Assembly (NCBI RefSeq): GCF_025397995.1
Contig: NZ_CP104550.1
Span: 186,001 to 250,000, forward strand
Origin: Methanothermobacter wolfeii
Lineage (GTDB): Archaea > Methanobacteriota > Methanobacteria > Methanobacteriales > Methanothermobacteraceae
Direction: 5' to 3'
DNA: 64,000 bases
Positions 33,572 to 42,982 of this stretch are shown one piece after another. The position numbers and the translations under genes were made by a program. Numbering within the stretch: the first letter of the stretch is position 1; each line of letters starts with the position of its first letter. The notes under the pieces are model-generated. The model was not told the DNA's origin. It did not search any database and saw only the letters and a list, made by a program, of their open reading frames with translations.

Positions 33572-36271
33572 ATGATTACCATGTCTCGCCAGCTCCAGGA
33601 ACTAGGATATGAAAGGTATAAATGTGAATCCTGCGGGAACACATTCTGGTCAATGAAAGAGCGCAGAACATGTGGAGACGCGCCCTGCGATGAATATGAA
33701 TTCATAGGTAACCCTGCGACCAGCAGGAGCTATGACCTCTACAAGATACAGGAGGAATTCATAGATTTCTTTGCTGAAAGGGGCCATGAACCCATAAGGA
33801 GGTACCCTGTACTTGCAAAGCGCTGGCGGGATGATGTTTTTCTTGTTGGAGCATCCATATACAATTTTCAGCCATGGGTAACCTCAGGGCTTGTTAAGCC
33901 CCCTGCAAACCCCCTTGTTGTTGCACAGCCCTCCATACGCCTTAACGATGTTGACAATGTGGGCAGAACCGGAAGGCACATGACCTGTTTTACAATGGGG
34001 GGTCACCACGCGTTCAACTCCCAGAATGAAAGAATATACTGGGAGGATGAGACGATAGCCTACTGTCATGAATTCTTAACCCACATCGGTATTGACCCTC
34101 AGGAAATAACCTTTATCGAGTCATGGTGGGAGGGAGGAGGAAACTCAGGTCCATGCTATGAGGTATGTGTCCGTGGAGTTGAACTCGCAACCCTCGTATT
34201 CATACAGTACAGGAACCTCCCTGATGGGGGCAGGGAGGAGATCCCCCTGAAGATAGTGGATACTGGTTATGGCCTTGAAAGGTTCGCATGGATATCCCAG
34301 GGAACACCAACAGCCTACGACGCATCCTTTGGTCCTGTGATACAGAGACTTGTTGAACTCACAGGTGTGGGTGTTGATGAGAAGATACTTGCAGAGAATG
34401 CACAGGTAGCCGGCATGATGGATATAGAGACCTATGCAGATCTCAGAGAACTCAGAAAAAGGGTGGCCGATAAACTTGGAATGGATGTGGACGAACTTGA
34501 ACAGGCAATAGGGCCAATGGAATCCATATACGCCATAGCTGACCATACAAGGTGCCTGGCATTCATGCTTGCAGATGGCGTGATACCATCAAACGTGAAG
34601 GAGGGCTACCTTGCAAGGCTACTCATCAGAAGGACCATCAGACTCATGAAGGAGCTGGAGATGCAGGAGTCCCTCAGGGACCTTATGAACATCCAGATAG
34701 ACTTCCTTGAAGGGAAGTACCCGGAGATAAGGAGCCACCATGAACACATACTGAACATAATAGACCTTGAGGAGCGCCGCTACGCAAGGACCGTTAAAAG
34801 GGGTAGAAGGATAGTTGAAAAGACTGTTAATTACCTTAAAAGGGATAAAAAGACCGAGATGCCCCTTGAAATCCTCATAAAACTCTATGACTCCCACGGG
34901 ATACCTCCCGAGACCATAAAGGAAATAGCCGAGGAGAAGGGATTCAGGGTTAACATTCCAGACAACTTCTACACACTGGTTGCGGAGATGAATGAAACAG
35001 AGAAGGACCTCCCTGCTGTGGAAACAGACCTTGATTACCCCCCAACGGAACTCCTTTTCTATGAGGAACCCGAAGCCATTGAATTCGAGGCGGAGATTAT
35101 AGGAATCCATGAGGGAGGCATAATACTTGACAGGACCCTCTTCTACCCTGAAGGGGGCGGACAGCCATCAGACACGGGATTCATAGAGGCGGGGGATGAG
35201 AAATTCAGCATAAAACACGCCGAGAAGATAGGCAACGTTGTGGTGCACTGGACAGAGCAGGAGGCTGACCTTGAACCAGGAACACGTGTAAGGGGCCGTA
35301 TCAACGCTGGAAGGAGAGCAGCCCTCACACGGAACCATACAGCAACCCACCTCATAGTATCATCGGCAAGAAAGGTCCTTGGGGATCATATATGGCAGGC
35401 AGGGGCTCAGAAGGGCCTTAAAAGATCAAGGATAGATCTTTCACACTACAGGAGGATCACGAAGGATGAACTTGATGAAATAGAGAGGCTTGCCAATGAA
35501 TACGTCATGAGGAACATCCCTGTTTCAGTGGAATGGATGGAAAGGGACCTTGCAGAGAAGAGGTATGGCTTCATACTCTACCAGGGAGGGGTTGTGCCTG
35601 GCTCAAGGATAAGGGTTGTTAAGATTGATGATATCGATGTCCAGGCATGTGCAGGGACCCATGTGAAGCGCACCGGTGACATAGGCCTCATAAGGATCAA
35701 CAGGACGGAACGTATACAGGACGGTGTTGAAAGGATAGAGTTCTCTGCAGGCGAGGCAGCGGTTGAACTGATTCAGAGGGAAAGGGACATCCTCAGGGCA
35801 GGTGCGGATGTATTCAAGGTAACACCATCACAGCTTCCAGGTACCTGTGAAAGATTCTTCACAGAATGGAAGTCCCTCAGGAACCAGCTGTCAAGGCTCA
35901 AGGAGGAACTTGCAGCACTGAAGATCCTTGAAATAAAGGAGACTTTAGAGGAAATAAACGGGTTCAGGGTAATAATAGCCACCGTCGACGCCGACATGGA
36001 CGAAATGCAGAAAATGGCCCTTGAACTTGTAGATGAAGCTGATGCAGCGGTCCTGGCAAACAGGGACGGTAAACTGGTTGGAGCAGCATCAGACGACGCC
36101 GTAAAGAGGGGGATGAAGATAAATGAGGTTATATCAGGGGCTGCAAGGGTCCTTGGCGGCGGAGGCGGAGGAAGACCTGGACTTGCACAGGGAGCCGGAC
36201 CAGAGAAGGACAGGGTTGAAGGGGCCCTTGAAGAGGCCAGGAAAATTATAGAAGAGTTCAAAGAGGGATAA
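33572..36271 (+). CDS. alaS: Alanyl-tRNA synthetase
   Basis: AlaRS charges tRNA-Ala and edits mischarged Ser and Gly. The 899-residue protein has an archaeal N-terminal zinc-finger-like extension (CESCGNTF and CGDAPC near residues 17-45), the class II catalytic core, then the editing domain with HTATH and CAGTH (zinc ligands), and a C-terminal glycine-rich C-Ala domain with GGGGGGRPG. No Shine-Dalgarno site is visible before ATG 33572 or ATG 33581, so a short-leader start is likely. comF-like begins two bases after the stop. Confidence 0.96.
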   Translation: MITMSRQLQELGYERYKCESCGNTFWSMKERRTCGDAPCDEYEFIGNPATSRSYDLYKIQEEFIDFFAERGHEPIRRYPVLAKRWRDDVFLVGASIYNFQPWVTSGLVKPPANPLVVAQPSIRLNDVDNVGRTGRHMTCFTMGGHHAFNSQNERIYWEDETIAYCHEFLTHIGIDPQEITFIESWWEGGGNSGPCYEVCVRGVELATLVFIQYRNLPDGGREEIPLKIVDTGYGLERFAWISQGTPTAYDASFGPVIQRLVELTGVGVDEKILAENAQVAGMMDIETYADLRELRKRVADKLGMDVDELEQAIGPMESIYAIADHTRCLAFMLADGVIPSNVKEGYLARLLIRRTIRLMKELEMQESLRDLMNIQIDFLEGKYPEIRSHHEHILNIIDLEERRYARTVKRGRRIVEKTVNYLKRDKKTEMPLEILIKLYDSHGIPPETIKEIAEEKGFRVNIPDNFYTLVAEMNETEKDLPAVETDLDYPPTELLFYEEPEAIEFEAEIIGIHEGGIILDRTLFYPEGGGQPSDTGFIEAGDEKFSIKHAEKIGNVVVHWTEQEADLEPGTRVRGRINAGRRAALTRNHTATHLIVSSARKVLGDHIWQAGAQKGLKRSRIDLSHYRRITKDELDEIERLANEYVMRNIPVSVEWMERDLAEKRYGFILYQGGVVPGSRIRVVKIDDIDVQACAGTHVKRTGDIGLIRINRTERIQDGVERIEFSAGEAAVELIQRERDILRAGADVFKVTPSQLPGTCERFFTEWKSLRNQLSRLKEELAALKILEIKETLEEINGFRVIIATVDADMDEMQKMALELVDEADAAVLANRDGKLVGAASDDAVKRGMKINEVISGAARVLGGGGGGRPGLAQGAGPEKDRVEGALEEARKIIEEFKEG

Positions 36272-36272
36272 C

Positions 36273-37514
36273 TTGGACAAAACCATCTCCAGCATAAATG
36301 AAAGGATACTTGATGGAGAGGCAGTGGTATTAACGGCAGCTGAGCTTAAGGAGATGGTTCTTGAAGGGGATGTCCCATCCCATGAGGATGTTGATGTGGT
36401 CACGACCGGGACCTGCGGAGTAATGTCAGGGACTGCCGCTGTAATGCACTTCCGTGTCTCGGAACCTGGTTCATTCAGAAAGGCCGCTTCAGTACACCTT
36501 AACGGAGTCCCTGCCTATCCTGGACCATGTCCCAATGAGAACCTGGGTTCGGTTGACCTTTTCCTCTATGGCACCGGCCACAGCATCCATGACCCTGACT
36601 ATGGTGGTGGATTCCTCCTGGGGGACATACTCAGGGGGGCTGCGGTCAAGGTCACCCTGAGATCCAGTGATGGAGATCTCATTGAGTCAGAGATAAGTGT
36701 AGATGAACTTGAAACAGCAAGAATCATAGGCACAAGGATGGCCTTCAGGAACTACACCGCCCTTGTAAACCCATCCGGAAAGCCGGTGAAGTCAATATTC
36801 AATGCGGTGGAAATGCCAGGAGGCTGGGGAGGTCTCTCCTTTTCAGGGTGCGGGGACATAAACCCCCTTGAAAACGACCCCTCCATGGAGACGATAAAGC
36901 CAGGCACGGCAGTCCTTCTTAACGGCGCTGCGGGGCTCGTGCTCGGTGAGGGTACAAGGAGCAGCCCCATGAAACCAAACCTCATGCTCAGCGGGGACCT
37001 TAAGGAGATGAGCCCCAAGTACATCGGCGGCTTCAGGACAGCGGCAGGCCCGGAGGTGTTCAACACGGTGGCGGTTCCGATACCAGTGACGGGTGAAAGA
37101 GTCCTTGAAAACCTCCTTGTAATGAATTCGGATATAAAATTACCTGTTGCAGATATAAGGGATCGTTCAAGGATCCTTGGAGAGATAACCTACGGGGATG
37201 TATGGGTGGGTGATGAGAGGCCATCATACAGTCCTGAAAGGTGTGGGGACTGTTTAAGGTGCACCGTTGCCATGAGCTGCCCCACACACGCAATAAGCCC
37301 GGAAGGCGTTGATGCTGAGAAATGCTTTGGCTGCGGCATGTGCGCATCATCCTGTCCCCACGGCGCCTATGAGATGGAAACAGGGGATGTTGTGATAGCA
37401 GAAAGGAGGGTCCCTGTTATATGCCGACAGTCAGACAGGGTGAGGGCAAATGAACTTTCAGTTAGACTGAAGGAAATGATTGAGGCCGGCGAATTCCTTT
37501 TAAGGGGTTTCTGA
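36273..37514 (+). CDS. comF: HcyBio (DUF39) Fe-S protein, methanogenesis marker 16 / ComF-like
   Basis: The protein joins a DUF39 (HcyBio) sulfur-transfer domain to a C-terminal dicluster ferredoxin. The DUF39 part has the cysteine motif TTGTCGVMSGTAA near residue 49 and GPCPNENLG; the ferredoxin part has CGDCLRCTVAMSCP and CFGCGMCASSCP. This architecture is the methanogenesis marker 16 family, whose Methanocaldococcus member was reported to convert sulfoacetaldehyde to coenzyme M (ComF). That activity is inferred here. Translation starts at TTG 36273 with GAGGGAT nearby, two bases after the alaS stop, so the gene depends on alaS transcription. Confidence 0.85.
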   Translation: MDKTISSINERILDGEAVVLTAAELKEMVLEGDVPSHEDVDVVTTGTCGVMSGTAAVMHFRVSEPGSFRKAASVHLNGVPAYPGPCPNENLGSVDLFLYGTGHSIHDPDYGGGFLLGDILRGAAVKVTLRSSDGDLIESEISVDELETARIIGTRMAFRNYTALVNPSGKPVKSIFNAVEMPGGWGGLSFSGCGDINPLENDPSMETIKPGTAVLLNGAAGLVLGEGTRSSPMKPNLMLSGDLKEMSPKYIGGFRTAAGPEVFNTVAVPIPVTGERVLENLLVMNSDIKLPVADIRDRSRILGEITYGDVWVGDERPSYSPERCGDCLRCTVAMSCPTHAISPEGVDAEKCFGCGMCASSCPHGAYEMETGDVVIAERRVPVICRQSDRVRANELSVRLKEMIEAGEFLLRGF

Positions 37515-37611
37515 TGCCATAGTCACGAATCCCAGGATTGCATTTCTGCAGGTTCTTTCAGGTCATGAGGAGAAGATTAAAGCTTGGAACTTTCAGCAGG
37601 GGGTGTGAGAT

Positions 37612-38772
37612 ATTTTAGCATACGATGTTATACTGGCCCGGTACGGTGAGGTTGGACTTAAAAGCCCTTCAGTGAGGAGAAGATTTGAGAAAAAACTTGT
37701 TCACAATATAAGATCTGCTCTGGACTGCAGGGCTACCGTCAGGAATGGGAGGATATTCATCTACCCTGATAATATGGAGGAGGCCCTTGAGGGGCTCTCA
37801 AAGATCTTTGGTCTCGTATCCTTTTCACCAGCAGTAACAACAGAGACAGAATTTGAGAGTATAGAAGACACGCTACGCAGGTACACTGATGAACTCAGAT
37901 CGGAGGGTCTTATAAACACCAGAACCACCTTCGCGGTAAGGTGCCGGAGGACGGGTCAGCATGAATTCACGAGCCAGGAGATGGCGGCGTTCGCAGGATC
38001 GGTTATTTTAAAGAACACAGGGGCCTCGGTTGACCTTGGAAACCCTGACATGGAGATCCACATTGAGGTAAGGGACCAGGAAACCTACATATACCACAGG
38101 GTAATACCCGGACCCGGGGGTCTTCCTGCAGGCACCCAGGGAAAGGTGGTTGCACTTCTCTCGGGGGGTATTGATTCACCGGTTGCAGCTTACCTCATGA
38201 TGAGGAGGGGATGCCAGGTCATAGCTCTTCACATGGACAACACACCCTTCACCAGCCCCGAGGCCCGGGACAAGACAGAAAAGATAGCCGAAAAACTTGC
38301 TGAATACTCTGCAGGAGTTGAATTCAAATTCAGAACGTTCAGTTACGGGGAATACCTTGAGAAGTGTCGTGAAAGCGGTCCTGAAAGGATGACATGCGTC
38401 CTCTGTAAGCTGGGAATGTACACCCTGGCTGAGATGGTTGCCCGTGAAGAGGGAGCCCTTGCAATAGTGGATGGAAGCAGCCTTGGACAGGTGGCGTCCC
38501 AGACGCTCCCGAACCTCCTTGCAACCAGGATGAACGTTGAAATGCCAGTCCTCAGCCCCCTCATAGGAATGGACAAGGTTGAAATAGAAGACCTTGCAAG
38601 GAAGATAGGAACCTACGATATATCAATAATCCCTGACGGAGGATGCAGCGCGGTCCCGGCACACCCGTCAACCGCAGCAGACCCGCAAAGGGTTCTGGAT
38701 GCAGCCCGGGATATTGATCTCAAGAATGAAATCATAAGGGTCCTTGAATCCGGATCTGAAAGGATAATGTAG
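37612..38772 (+). CDS. thiI: ThiI, tRNA 4-thiouridine synthetase, with non-standard start codon
   Basis: ThiI thiolates U8 of tRNA using sulfur and ATP. The THUMP domain (about residues 65-170) precedes the PP-loop SGGIDSPVA and the cysteine motif MTCVLCK. The conserved N-terminus ARYGEVGLKSPSVRRRFEK is encoded from about 37636, but no ATG, GTG or TTG occurs in frame between the upstream stop at 37606 and GTG 37672. I propose ATT 37612, which has GGGGGTG upstream, giving 386 residues. Starting at GTG 37672 would remove the conserved motif. The rhodanese domain of bacterial ThiI is absent, as usual in archaea. Confidence 0.88.
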   Translation: MLAYDVILARYGEVGLKSPSVRRRFEKKLVHNIRSALDCRATVRNGRIFIYPDNMEEALEGLSKIFGLVSFSPAVTTETEFESIEDTLRRYTDELRSEGLINTRTTFAVRCRRTGQHEFTSQEMAAFAGSVILKNTGASVDLGNPDMEIHIEVRDQETYIYHRVIPGPGGLPAGTQGKVVALLSGGIDSPVAAYLMMRRGCQVIALHMDNTPFTSPEARDKTEKIAEKLAEYSAGVEFKFRTFSYGEYLEKCRESGPERMTCVLCKLGMYTLAEMVAREEGALAIVDGSSLGQVASQTLPNLLATRMNVEMPVLSPLIGMDKVEIEDLARKIGTYDISIIPDGGCSAVPAHPSTAADPQRVLDAARDIDLKNEIIRVLESGSERIM

Positions 38773-38824
38773 CTTCAATCACCATCATGGATCTATGTGG
38801 ATAACTTTTTAAGTAATCAGATGC

Positions 38825-38879
38825 CATCTTTATATAGGTACATGTTTAACTCACTCACTATTTTCTGGAGGTGTAATAC
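38825..38879 (+). promoter_or_regulatory. Promoter of the FBP aldolase/phosphatase gene
   Basis: Box A TTTATATA (38829-38836) predicts a start near 38858. GGAGGTG ends six bases before the ATG at 38880. This is a strong, simple promoter, in keeping with a highly expressed gluconeogenic gene. Confidence 0.6.
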
Positions 38880-39977
38880 ATGAAAACAACCATTAGTGTA
38901 ATTAAAGCAGACGTTGGAAGCGTAGCAGGCCATGCTGTTGCACATGAGGCCCTTAAGGATAAATGCTCCCAGATCCTTGCAGAGGCAAAGGAGACAGGAA
39001 TCCTTGAAGATTATTATATCACCAACTGCGGTGATGACATTGACCTTATAATGACACACCGCAACGGTGAAGAAAACGAGGAAGTCCACCAGACAGCATG
39101 GAACGCATTCAGGGAGGCTACAGATGTAGCAAGAAGCCTTAAACTGTATGGTGCAGGTCAGGATCTGCTCTCAGACACATTCTCAGGTAACATAAAGGGT
39201 ATGGGGCCTGGATGTGCGGAGATGGAGTTTAAGGAAAGACCAAGCGACCCTGTGATAATATTCTGCTGTGACAAAACAGAACCAGGAGCCTTTAACCTGC
39301 CACTCTTCAGGATGTTCGCAGACCCATTCAACACTGCAGGCCTTGTAATTGACCCCTCACTCCACAACGGATACGAATTCGAGGTCTTTGATGTCGTGGA
39401 ACACAGGAAGGTTAAGATGTCCTGTCCTGATGAGATGTATGATCTCCTGGCCCTTCTGGGTTCAATCAGCCGCTATGTGATAAAGAAGATACACAGAAGG
39501 GATGATGGTGAAATCGCAGCATCTGTAAGTACAGAGAGACTCAACCTCATGGCAGGTAAATACATCGGTAAGGACGACCCTGTTGCAATTGTAAGGGCCC
39601 AGTCAGGCTTCCCTGCTGCAGGTGAAGTCGTCGAACCATTCGCATTCCCCCACCTTGTCGGTGGATGGATGAGGGGATCACACAACGGTCCGCTAATGCC
39701 GGTCGCCCAGAGGGATGCGACTCCGGTGAGATTCGATGGACCCCCAAGGGTTATCGGTCTCGGATTCCAGGTTGCAGACTGCAAACTCGTGGGACCTGTC
39801 GACATGTTTGATGACCCTGCATTCGACAGATCAAGGGCACTCGCCTCTGAAGTCGCAGAGTACATGAGGAGACACGGACCCTTTGAGCCACACAGACTCC
39901 CATCAGATGAAATGGAGTACACATCACTACCAGGTGTCCTTGAAAAACTCGGGGACAGGTTCGAGGATATTGAATAA
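38880..39977 (+). CDS. fbp: Bifunctional fructose-1,6-bisphosphate aldolase/phosphatase (type V)
   Basis: This archaeal enzyme condenses triose phosphates and removes the C1 phosphate, committing carbon to gluconeogenesis. The 365-residue protein matches the family end to end. It begins MKTTISVIKADVGS with metal-binding Asp and His in ADVGSVAGHAVAHEA, and has CGDDIDLIM, the GMGPGCAEMEF loop, and Lys/Tyr residues in the central region used for the aldolase Schiff base. The C-terminal EYMRRHGPFEPHRLP is conserved. It is flanked by its own promoter and a T-rich terminator, so it is probably monocistronic. Confidence 0.96.
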   Translation: MKTTISVIKADVGSVAGHAVAHEALKDKCSQILAEAKETGILEDYYITNCGDDIDLIMTHRNGEENEEVHQTAWNAFREATDVARSLKLYGAGQDLLSDTFSGNIKGMGPGCAEMEFKERPSDPVIIFCCDKTEPGAFNLPLFRMFADPFNTAGLVIDPSLHNGYEFEVFDVVEHRKVKMSCPDEMYDLLALLGSISRYVIKKIHRRDDGEIAASVSTERLNLMAGKYIGKDDPVAIVRAQSGFPAAGEVVEPFAFPHLVGGWMRGSHNGPLMPVAQRDATPVRFDGPPRVIGLGFQVADCKLVGPVDMFDDPAFDRSRALASEVAEYMRRHGPFEPHRLPSDEMEYTSLPGVLEKLGDRFEDIE

Positions 39978-39984
39978 CCCCTCT

Positions 39985-40000
39985 TAAATCCTTTTTTTCT
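39985..40000 (+). terminator. Oligo-T terminator after fbp
   Basis: A run of seven T residues (39992-39998) lies 15 bp past the fbp stop and between converging genes. No hairpin is needed for archaeal termination at such a tract. Confidence 0.45.
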
Positions 40001-40017
40001 TGGGTTTCTGCAGGCAG

Positions 40018-40647
40018 TCACCTGATTTTTCTCTTCTTAAGTATTTCCTGTGGTATGTCAACCACCCGCCGGACGCTGTCAATCACAGCCCCGTCACTTG
40101 TTGCAACAACACCATCCTCATGGCCCTTCAGTTTCCTGTCCACACAAGGGGAGAGCACGGCAACACCATCAAGTCCCCTGGACTCCATAATACTTTCCAC
40201 CATGCCCCTGAGCTTTCCACTGTGACTCACGTTTTTATCGAAATAGAAAACAGCCCTCTCCACATCGGAGTCTTCGAGGAAGTCAATTATGAGTCTAAGG
40301 GCCCTGAATGTGCCTTCAGTTATCCTGTAATTTCCAAAGACCCCCCTGACGTCCCTTAAATAACCATCCTGGGCAATGAAAAAACCTGAACCCGATAGGA
40401 CGCTCTCGGTGCCTATGAGGACATTGTATCCATCAATAAAAACAGAAGAACCACTGAGGGAGTCGGGACCAACCATCCTGGACTTTCTGACTTTTATCAG
40501 GTCGTCAGGAAAAACGTACCTTGCAAGGTAATTTCTTTCATCCCTCCCGAGGAGGTAATGGTTTGCAACAAACTTGAGCGCAACACTCTTACGGTAACCC
40601 CTGTTAAGCAGGTATTTGAGGTCCTCTGCAGCCATTTTAAGCTTCAT
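40018..40647 (-). CDS. DUF434/DUF5616 protein, PIN-like
   Basis: The 209-residue protein begins with a helical DUF434 module (about residues 1-60), with the conserved RGYRKSVALKFVANHY. A PIN-like alpha/beta domain follows, with acidic residues in VFIDGYNVLIG, FLEDSDVERAVFYFDKN and a late Asp-rich segment (ATSDGAVID). PIN-type folds are often RNases, but the active site here is only suggested. GGGGAT lies before ATG 40647, and the ATG directly follows the stop of the DUF47 gene, so the two are translated together. Confidence 0.75.
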   Translation of the reverse strand: MKLKMAAEDLKYLLNRGYRKSVALKFVANHYLLGRDERNYLARYVFPDDLIKVRKSRMVGPDSLSGSSVFIDGYNVLIGTESVLSGSGFFIAQDGYLRDVRGVFGNYRITEGTFRALRLIIDFLEDSDVERAVFYFDKNVSHSGKLRGMVESIMESRGLDGVAVLSPCVDRKLKGHEDGVVATSDGAVIDSVRRVVDIPQEILKKRKIR

Positions 40648-41301
40648 TTATCCCCTTCTCTTCGCCGCCATTATGAGGGCACGGTCTGAGGCATCCTCGG
40701 CCCTGTCAGCTATATTTGCAAGTTTTCTTATTATCTCCTTAAGGTCAAGGAACTTAACAACACCGATCTGATTTTCCCTGTAGGCACTGTAAAGTCTTTT
40801 TATGATTTCCCGCTCAATGATATCTGCCCTGTCCTCAAGCCTTTCAATCTCATGGGCCTTCTTCATGGCCTCACCGAGGTCCTTCTCAAGGAGTTCAACG
40901 CAGTCTATGAGGGCCTCCATGGTGCCTTTGATGGTTTCCATCATCCTCCTGAAATCATCCCTGAACTCGGGGGGGAGCGATACCTGTCCCAGGGATACCG
41001 TGAAGGCCGTTGACTCAATAACATCCGCAACCTTGTCTATGCTCTCAACAAGCATTATACGGTCTTCCCTGTCAAAGGGCAGGAAGGCACCCTCGTAGAA
41101 TTCGATCTCCATCTCCCTTCTTATCTCATCGGCTTCGTGTTCGGTTATTGCTATTTCCTTTGTCAGTTCAGAAACCCTTTTAAAGTTTCCCTGGTAGAAT
41201 GCTTCCATGAGTTCTTCGAGTTTCAGGTAACATTCACTGACCTTTAAAAGGTGCTCCCGCCCATACTTCTCAACTTTACTCTCTCTGAGGAAGAATTTCA
41301 T
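40648..41301 (-). CDS. PhoU-like DUF47 family protein
   Basis: The 217-residue all-helical protein matches the DUF47 (TIGR00153) family, related to PhoU. Two helix-hairpin halves carry repeated acidic motifs of the metal-binding PhoU type: ITEHEADEIRREME in the first half and ERLEDRADIIERE in the second. In bacteria such proteins regulate phosphate transport, but no pit or pst gene is near. It is sandwiched between the DUF434 and DUF357 genes, all on the minus strand with gaps of 0-10 bp. Confidence 0.85.
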   Translation of the reverse strand: MKFFLRESKVEKYGREHLLKVSECYLKLEELMEAFYQGNFKRVSELTKEIAITEHEADEIRREMEIEFYEGAFLPFDREDRIMLVESIDKVADVIESTAFTVSLGQVSLPPEFRDDFRRMMETIKGTMEALIDCVELLEKDLGEAMKKAHEIERLEDRADIIEREIIKRLYSAYRENQIGVVKFLDLKEIIRKLANIADRAEDASDRALIMAAKRRG

Positions 41302-41310
41302 TATATCCCA

Positions 41311-41544
41311 TTATATGAGCTTGTGCAGCATCCTGAGGCTGTCAAGAAGGCCATGTGCATAGGTTATGCATCCAAAGGATGTGAGGTAGTCCTTCTTTTC
41401 AAGGTAGTAGATGGAGTCATCCCTGTAATTGAGGGCCCTCTCAATCACAGCCTCTTCATCCCTGCTGAATTCTATGGATTTCATTTCCATTAAATTTTTC
41501 TCAAGGAGCTCAAGGTCCTTTTTTATTCGCTCAGCGTATTCCAT
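41311..41544 (-). CDS. DUF357 small helical protein
   Basis: This 77-residue protein is almost entirely helical and matches the archaeal DUF357 family, whose function is unknown. The C-terminal half contains the conserved pattern RDDSIYYLEKKDYLTSFGCI followed by YAHGLLDSLRML. It lies between the AIP synthase gene (27 bp upstream in transcription order) and the DUF47 gene (9 bp downstream), so the four genes probably share a transcript. Confidence 0.82.
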   Translation of the reverse strand: MEYAERIKKDLELLEKNLMEMKSIEFSRDEEAVIERALNYRDDSIYYLEKKDYLTSFGCITYAHGLLDSLRMLHKLI

Positions 41545-41571
41545 AAACTCACCCCAAAATCGCCTCTGAGA

Positions 41572-42141
41572 TCAGGTCTTCATTTTTTTCCAGCCATAAA
41601 TAATCCTCTGGAGCACCGTGAAGTATCCGAGCAATATGAGGACTATTATGGCGGCTGACATGTACCATGGACCATAGATGTATCCAGTGATGGATCCTGC
41701 AAGGAGGATTATTAGGCGTTCAGCCCTCTCAGCAATACCCACACTGCAGCCTATACCCTCAGATTCTGCACGGGCCCTAACATAGCTCACCATAAGGGCC
41801 GAGTGGAGGGCCAGCATACCCGTGAGGGCCCCAGTGAACCCCCCTGCTGTGATACCGATAATTATTATCCCATCCGAAAACCTGTCAAGTGTTGAGTCAA
41901 GGAAGCCTCCAAATCTGGTTGGAGTGTACCGGCTCCTGGCAACGGCACCATCGAGGACGTCGATGAATCCGCTCAGGGCAAGTAGCAGACCACCATTAAG
42001 GAGGCTTCCAGAGGCATACATGGTTGCGGATGCGCATGCAACAAGGAATCCTAAAAGGGTTATGTAATCTGCTGGAATCGCGATTCTCTCTGCAACTGGA
42101 TCAATGAACTTTCTGATTATCGGTCTGAACTGGTTTAACAT
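41572..42141 (-). CDS. Archaetidylinositol phosphate synthase (CDP-alcohol phosphatidyltransferase)
   Basis: This enzyme joins CDP-archaeol and inositol-1-phosphate to make archaetidylinositol phosphate; it was characterised in M. thermautotrophicus. The 189-residue membrane protein shows the full family motif D-G-x2-A-R-x8-G-x3-D-x3-D in DGAVARSRYTPTRFGGFLD, with about six hydrophobic segments. I use ATG 42141: a box A (ATATATAAC at 42165-42173) predicts transcription from about 42142, so the mRNA is probably leaderless. The longer open frame upstream to 42387 is antisense to the sua5 gene and is not credible. Confidence 0.9.
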   Translation of the reverse strand: MLNQFRPIIRKFIDPVAERIAIPADYITLLGFLVACASATMYASGSLLNGGLLLALSGFIDVLDGAVARSRYTPTRFGGFLDSTLDRFSDGIIIIGITAGGFTGALTGMLALHSALMVSYVRARAESEGIGCSVGIAERAERLIILLAGSITGYIYGPWYMSAAIIVLILLGYFTVLQRIIYGWKKMKT

Positions 42142-42283
42142 ACTTTCATTTATAATAAATGCAGATATATAACTTGAATTATTAAACCACCAAAGCATGT
42201 TCCAGATATAACCCACATGAATCTGAGGGTCGCTGAACTCTTCAATCATCTGAATGTGCAATAAATGGACTCTGAGTGTTGGT

Positions 42284-42901
42284 ATGATTATCAGAAAAAT
42301 TAAGAGGGATAGACCATCAAGGACCGTGATTGATGAGGCCATAGGCATCATGAGGGATGGCGGGGTTGTAATATACCCTACAGACACGATTTATGGGCTT
42401 GGTGTTAATGCGCTTGATGATAGGGCGGTAAAAAGGCTCTTCAGAATCAAGGGGAGGGACCCGGATAAGCCGGTTTCGATCTGTCTCGCTGATGTCAGGG
42501 AGATACCTGAATTTTCGAGGCCATCCCCCCGGGCAATGGAGATAATTGAGAGGATACTCCCTGGTCCCTATACGGTTGTACTGGAGAAGAATGATAGAAT
42601 CCCCGATATCCTGACTGCGGGTTCAATGAAGGTTGGCCTGAGGGTCCCGGATGAGAAGGTATGCACTCTTCTGTCAGCTGAATTTCCTGTTACAAGTACA
42701 AGTGCAAACATCTCAGGCAAACCCCAGGGGGCGTCACTTGATGAGATAATCAGGGATATCCCTGACGCTGACATGGCCATTGATGGAGGGGCTCCGGCCA
42801 GTATGGAGCCGTCAACTGTAATTGACCTTACGGTTCATCCACCAAGGATAGTGAGAATGGGGAGGGGCGGCACGGAGTTCCTCAAGGATATTATGGATTG
42901 A
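42284..42901 (+). CDS. sua5: L-threonylcarbamoyladenylate synthase (Sua5/YrdC family)
   Basis: It makes threonylcarbamoyl-AMP for t6A modification of ANN-decoding tRNAs, together with the KEOPS complex. The YrdC fold is evident from VVIYPTDTIYGLG near residue 27, KGRDPDKPVSI, a basic loop GLRVPDE, and STSANISGKPQG. At 205 aa it lacks the C-terminal Sua5 domain and is YrdC-like in length. ATG 42284 is preferred; the open frame extends upstream to 42254 without family sequence. It is divergent from the AIP synthase gene and about 80 bp before radB. Confidence 0.92.
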   Translation: MIIRKIKRDRPSRTVIDEAIGIMRDGGVVIYPTDTIYGLGVNALDDRAVKRLFRIKGRDPDKPVSICLADVREIPEFSRPSPRAMEIIERILPGPYTVVLEKNDRIPDILTAGSMKVGLRVPDEKVCTLLSAEFPVTSTSANISGKPQGASLDEIIRDIPDADMAIDGGAPASMEPSTVIDLTVHPPRIVRMGRGGTEFLKDIMD

Positions 42902-42982
42902 TGTGTTGGTGGTGCATGGAAAGATCAATGAATTTAGGACATACAGGGAGAGATGATTTCCGGATTCAGGGTGATGGGGCAG

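Noticed and set aside
42142-42387. Upstream extension of the AIP synthase frame
   Set aside because: It overlaps the sua5 gene on the opposite strand and lies upstream of the predicted promoter, and family proteins start near MLNQFRP.
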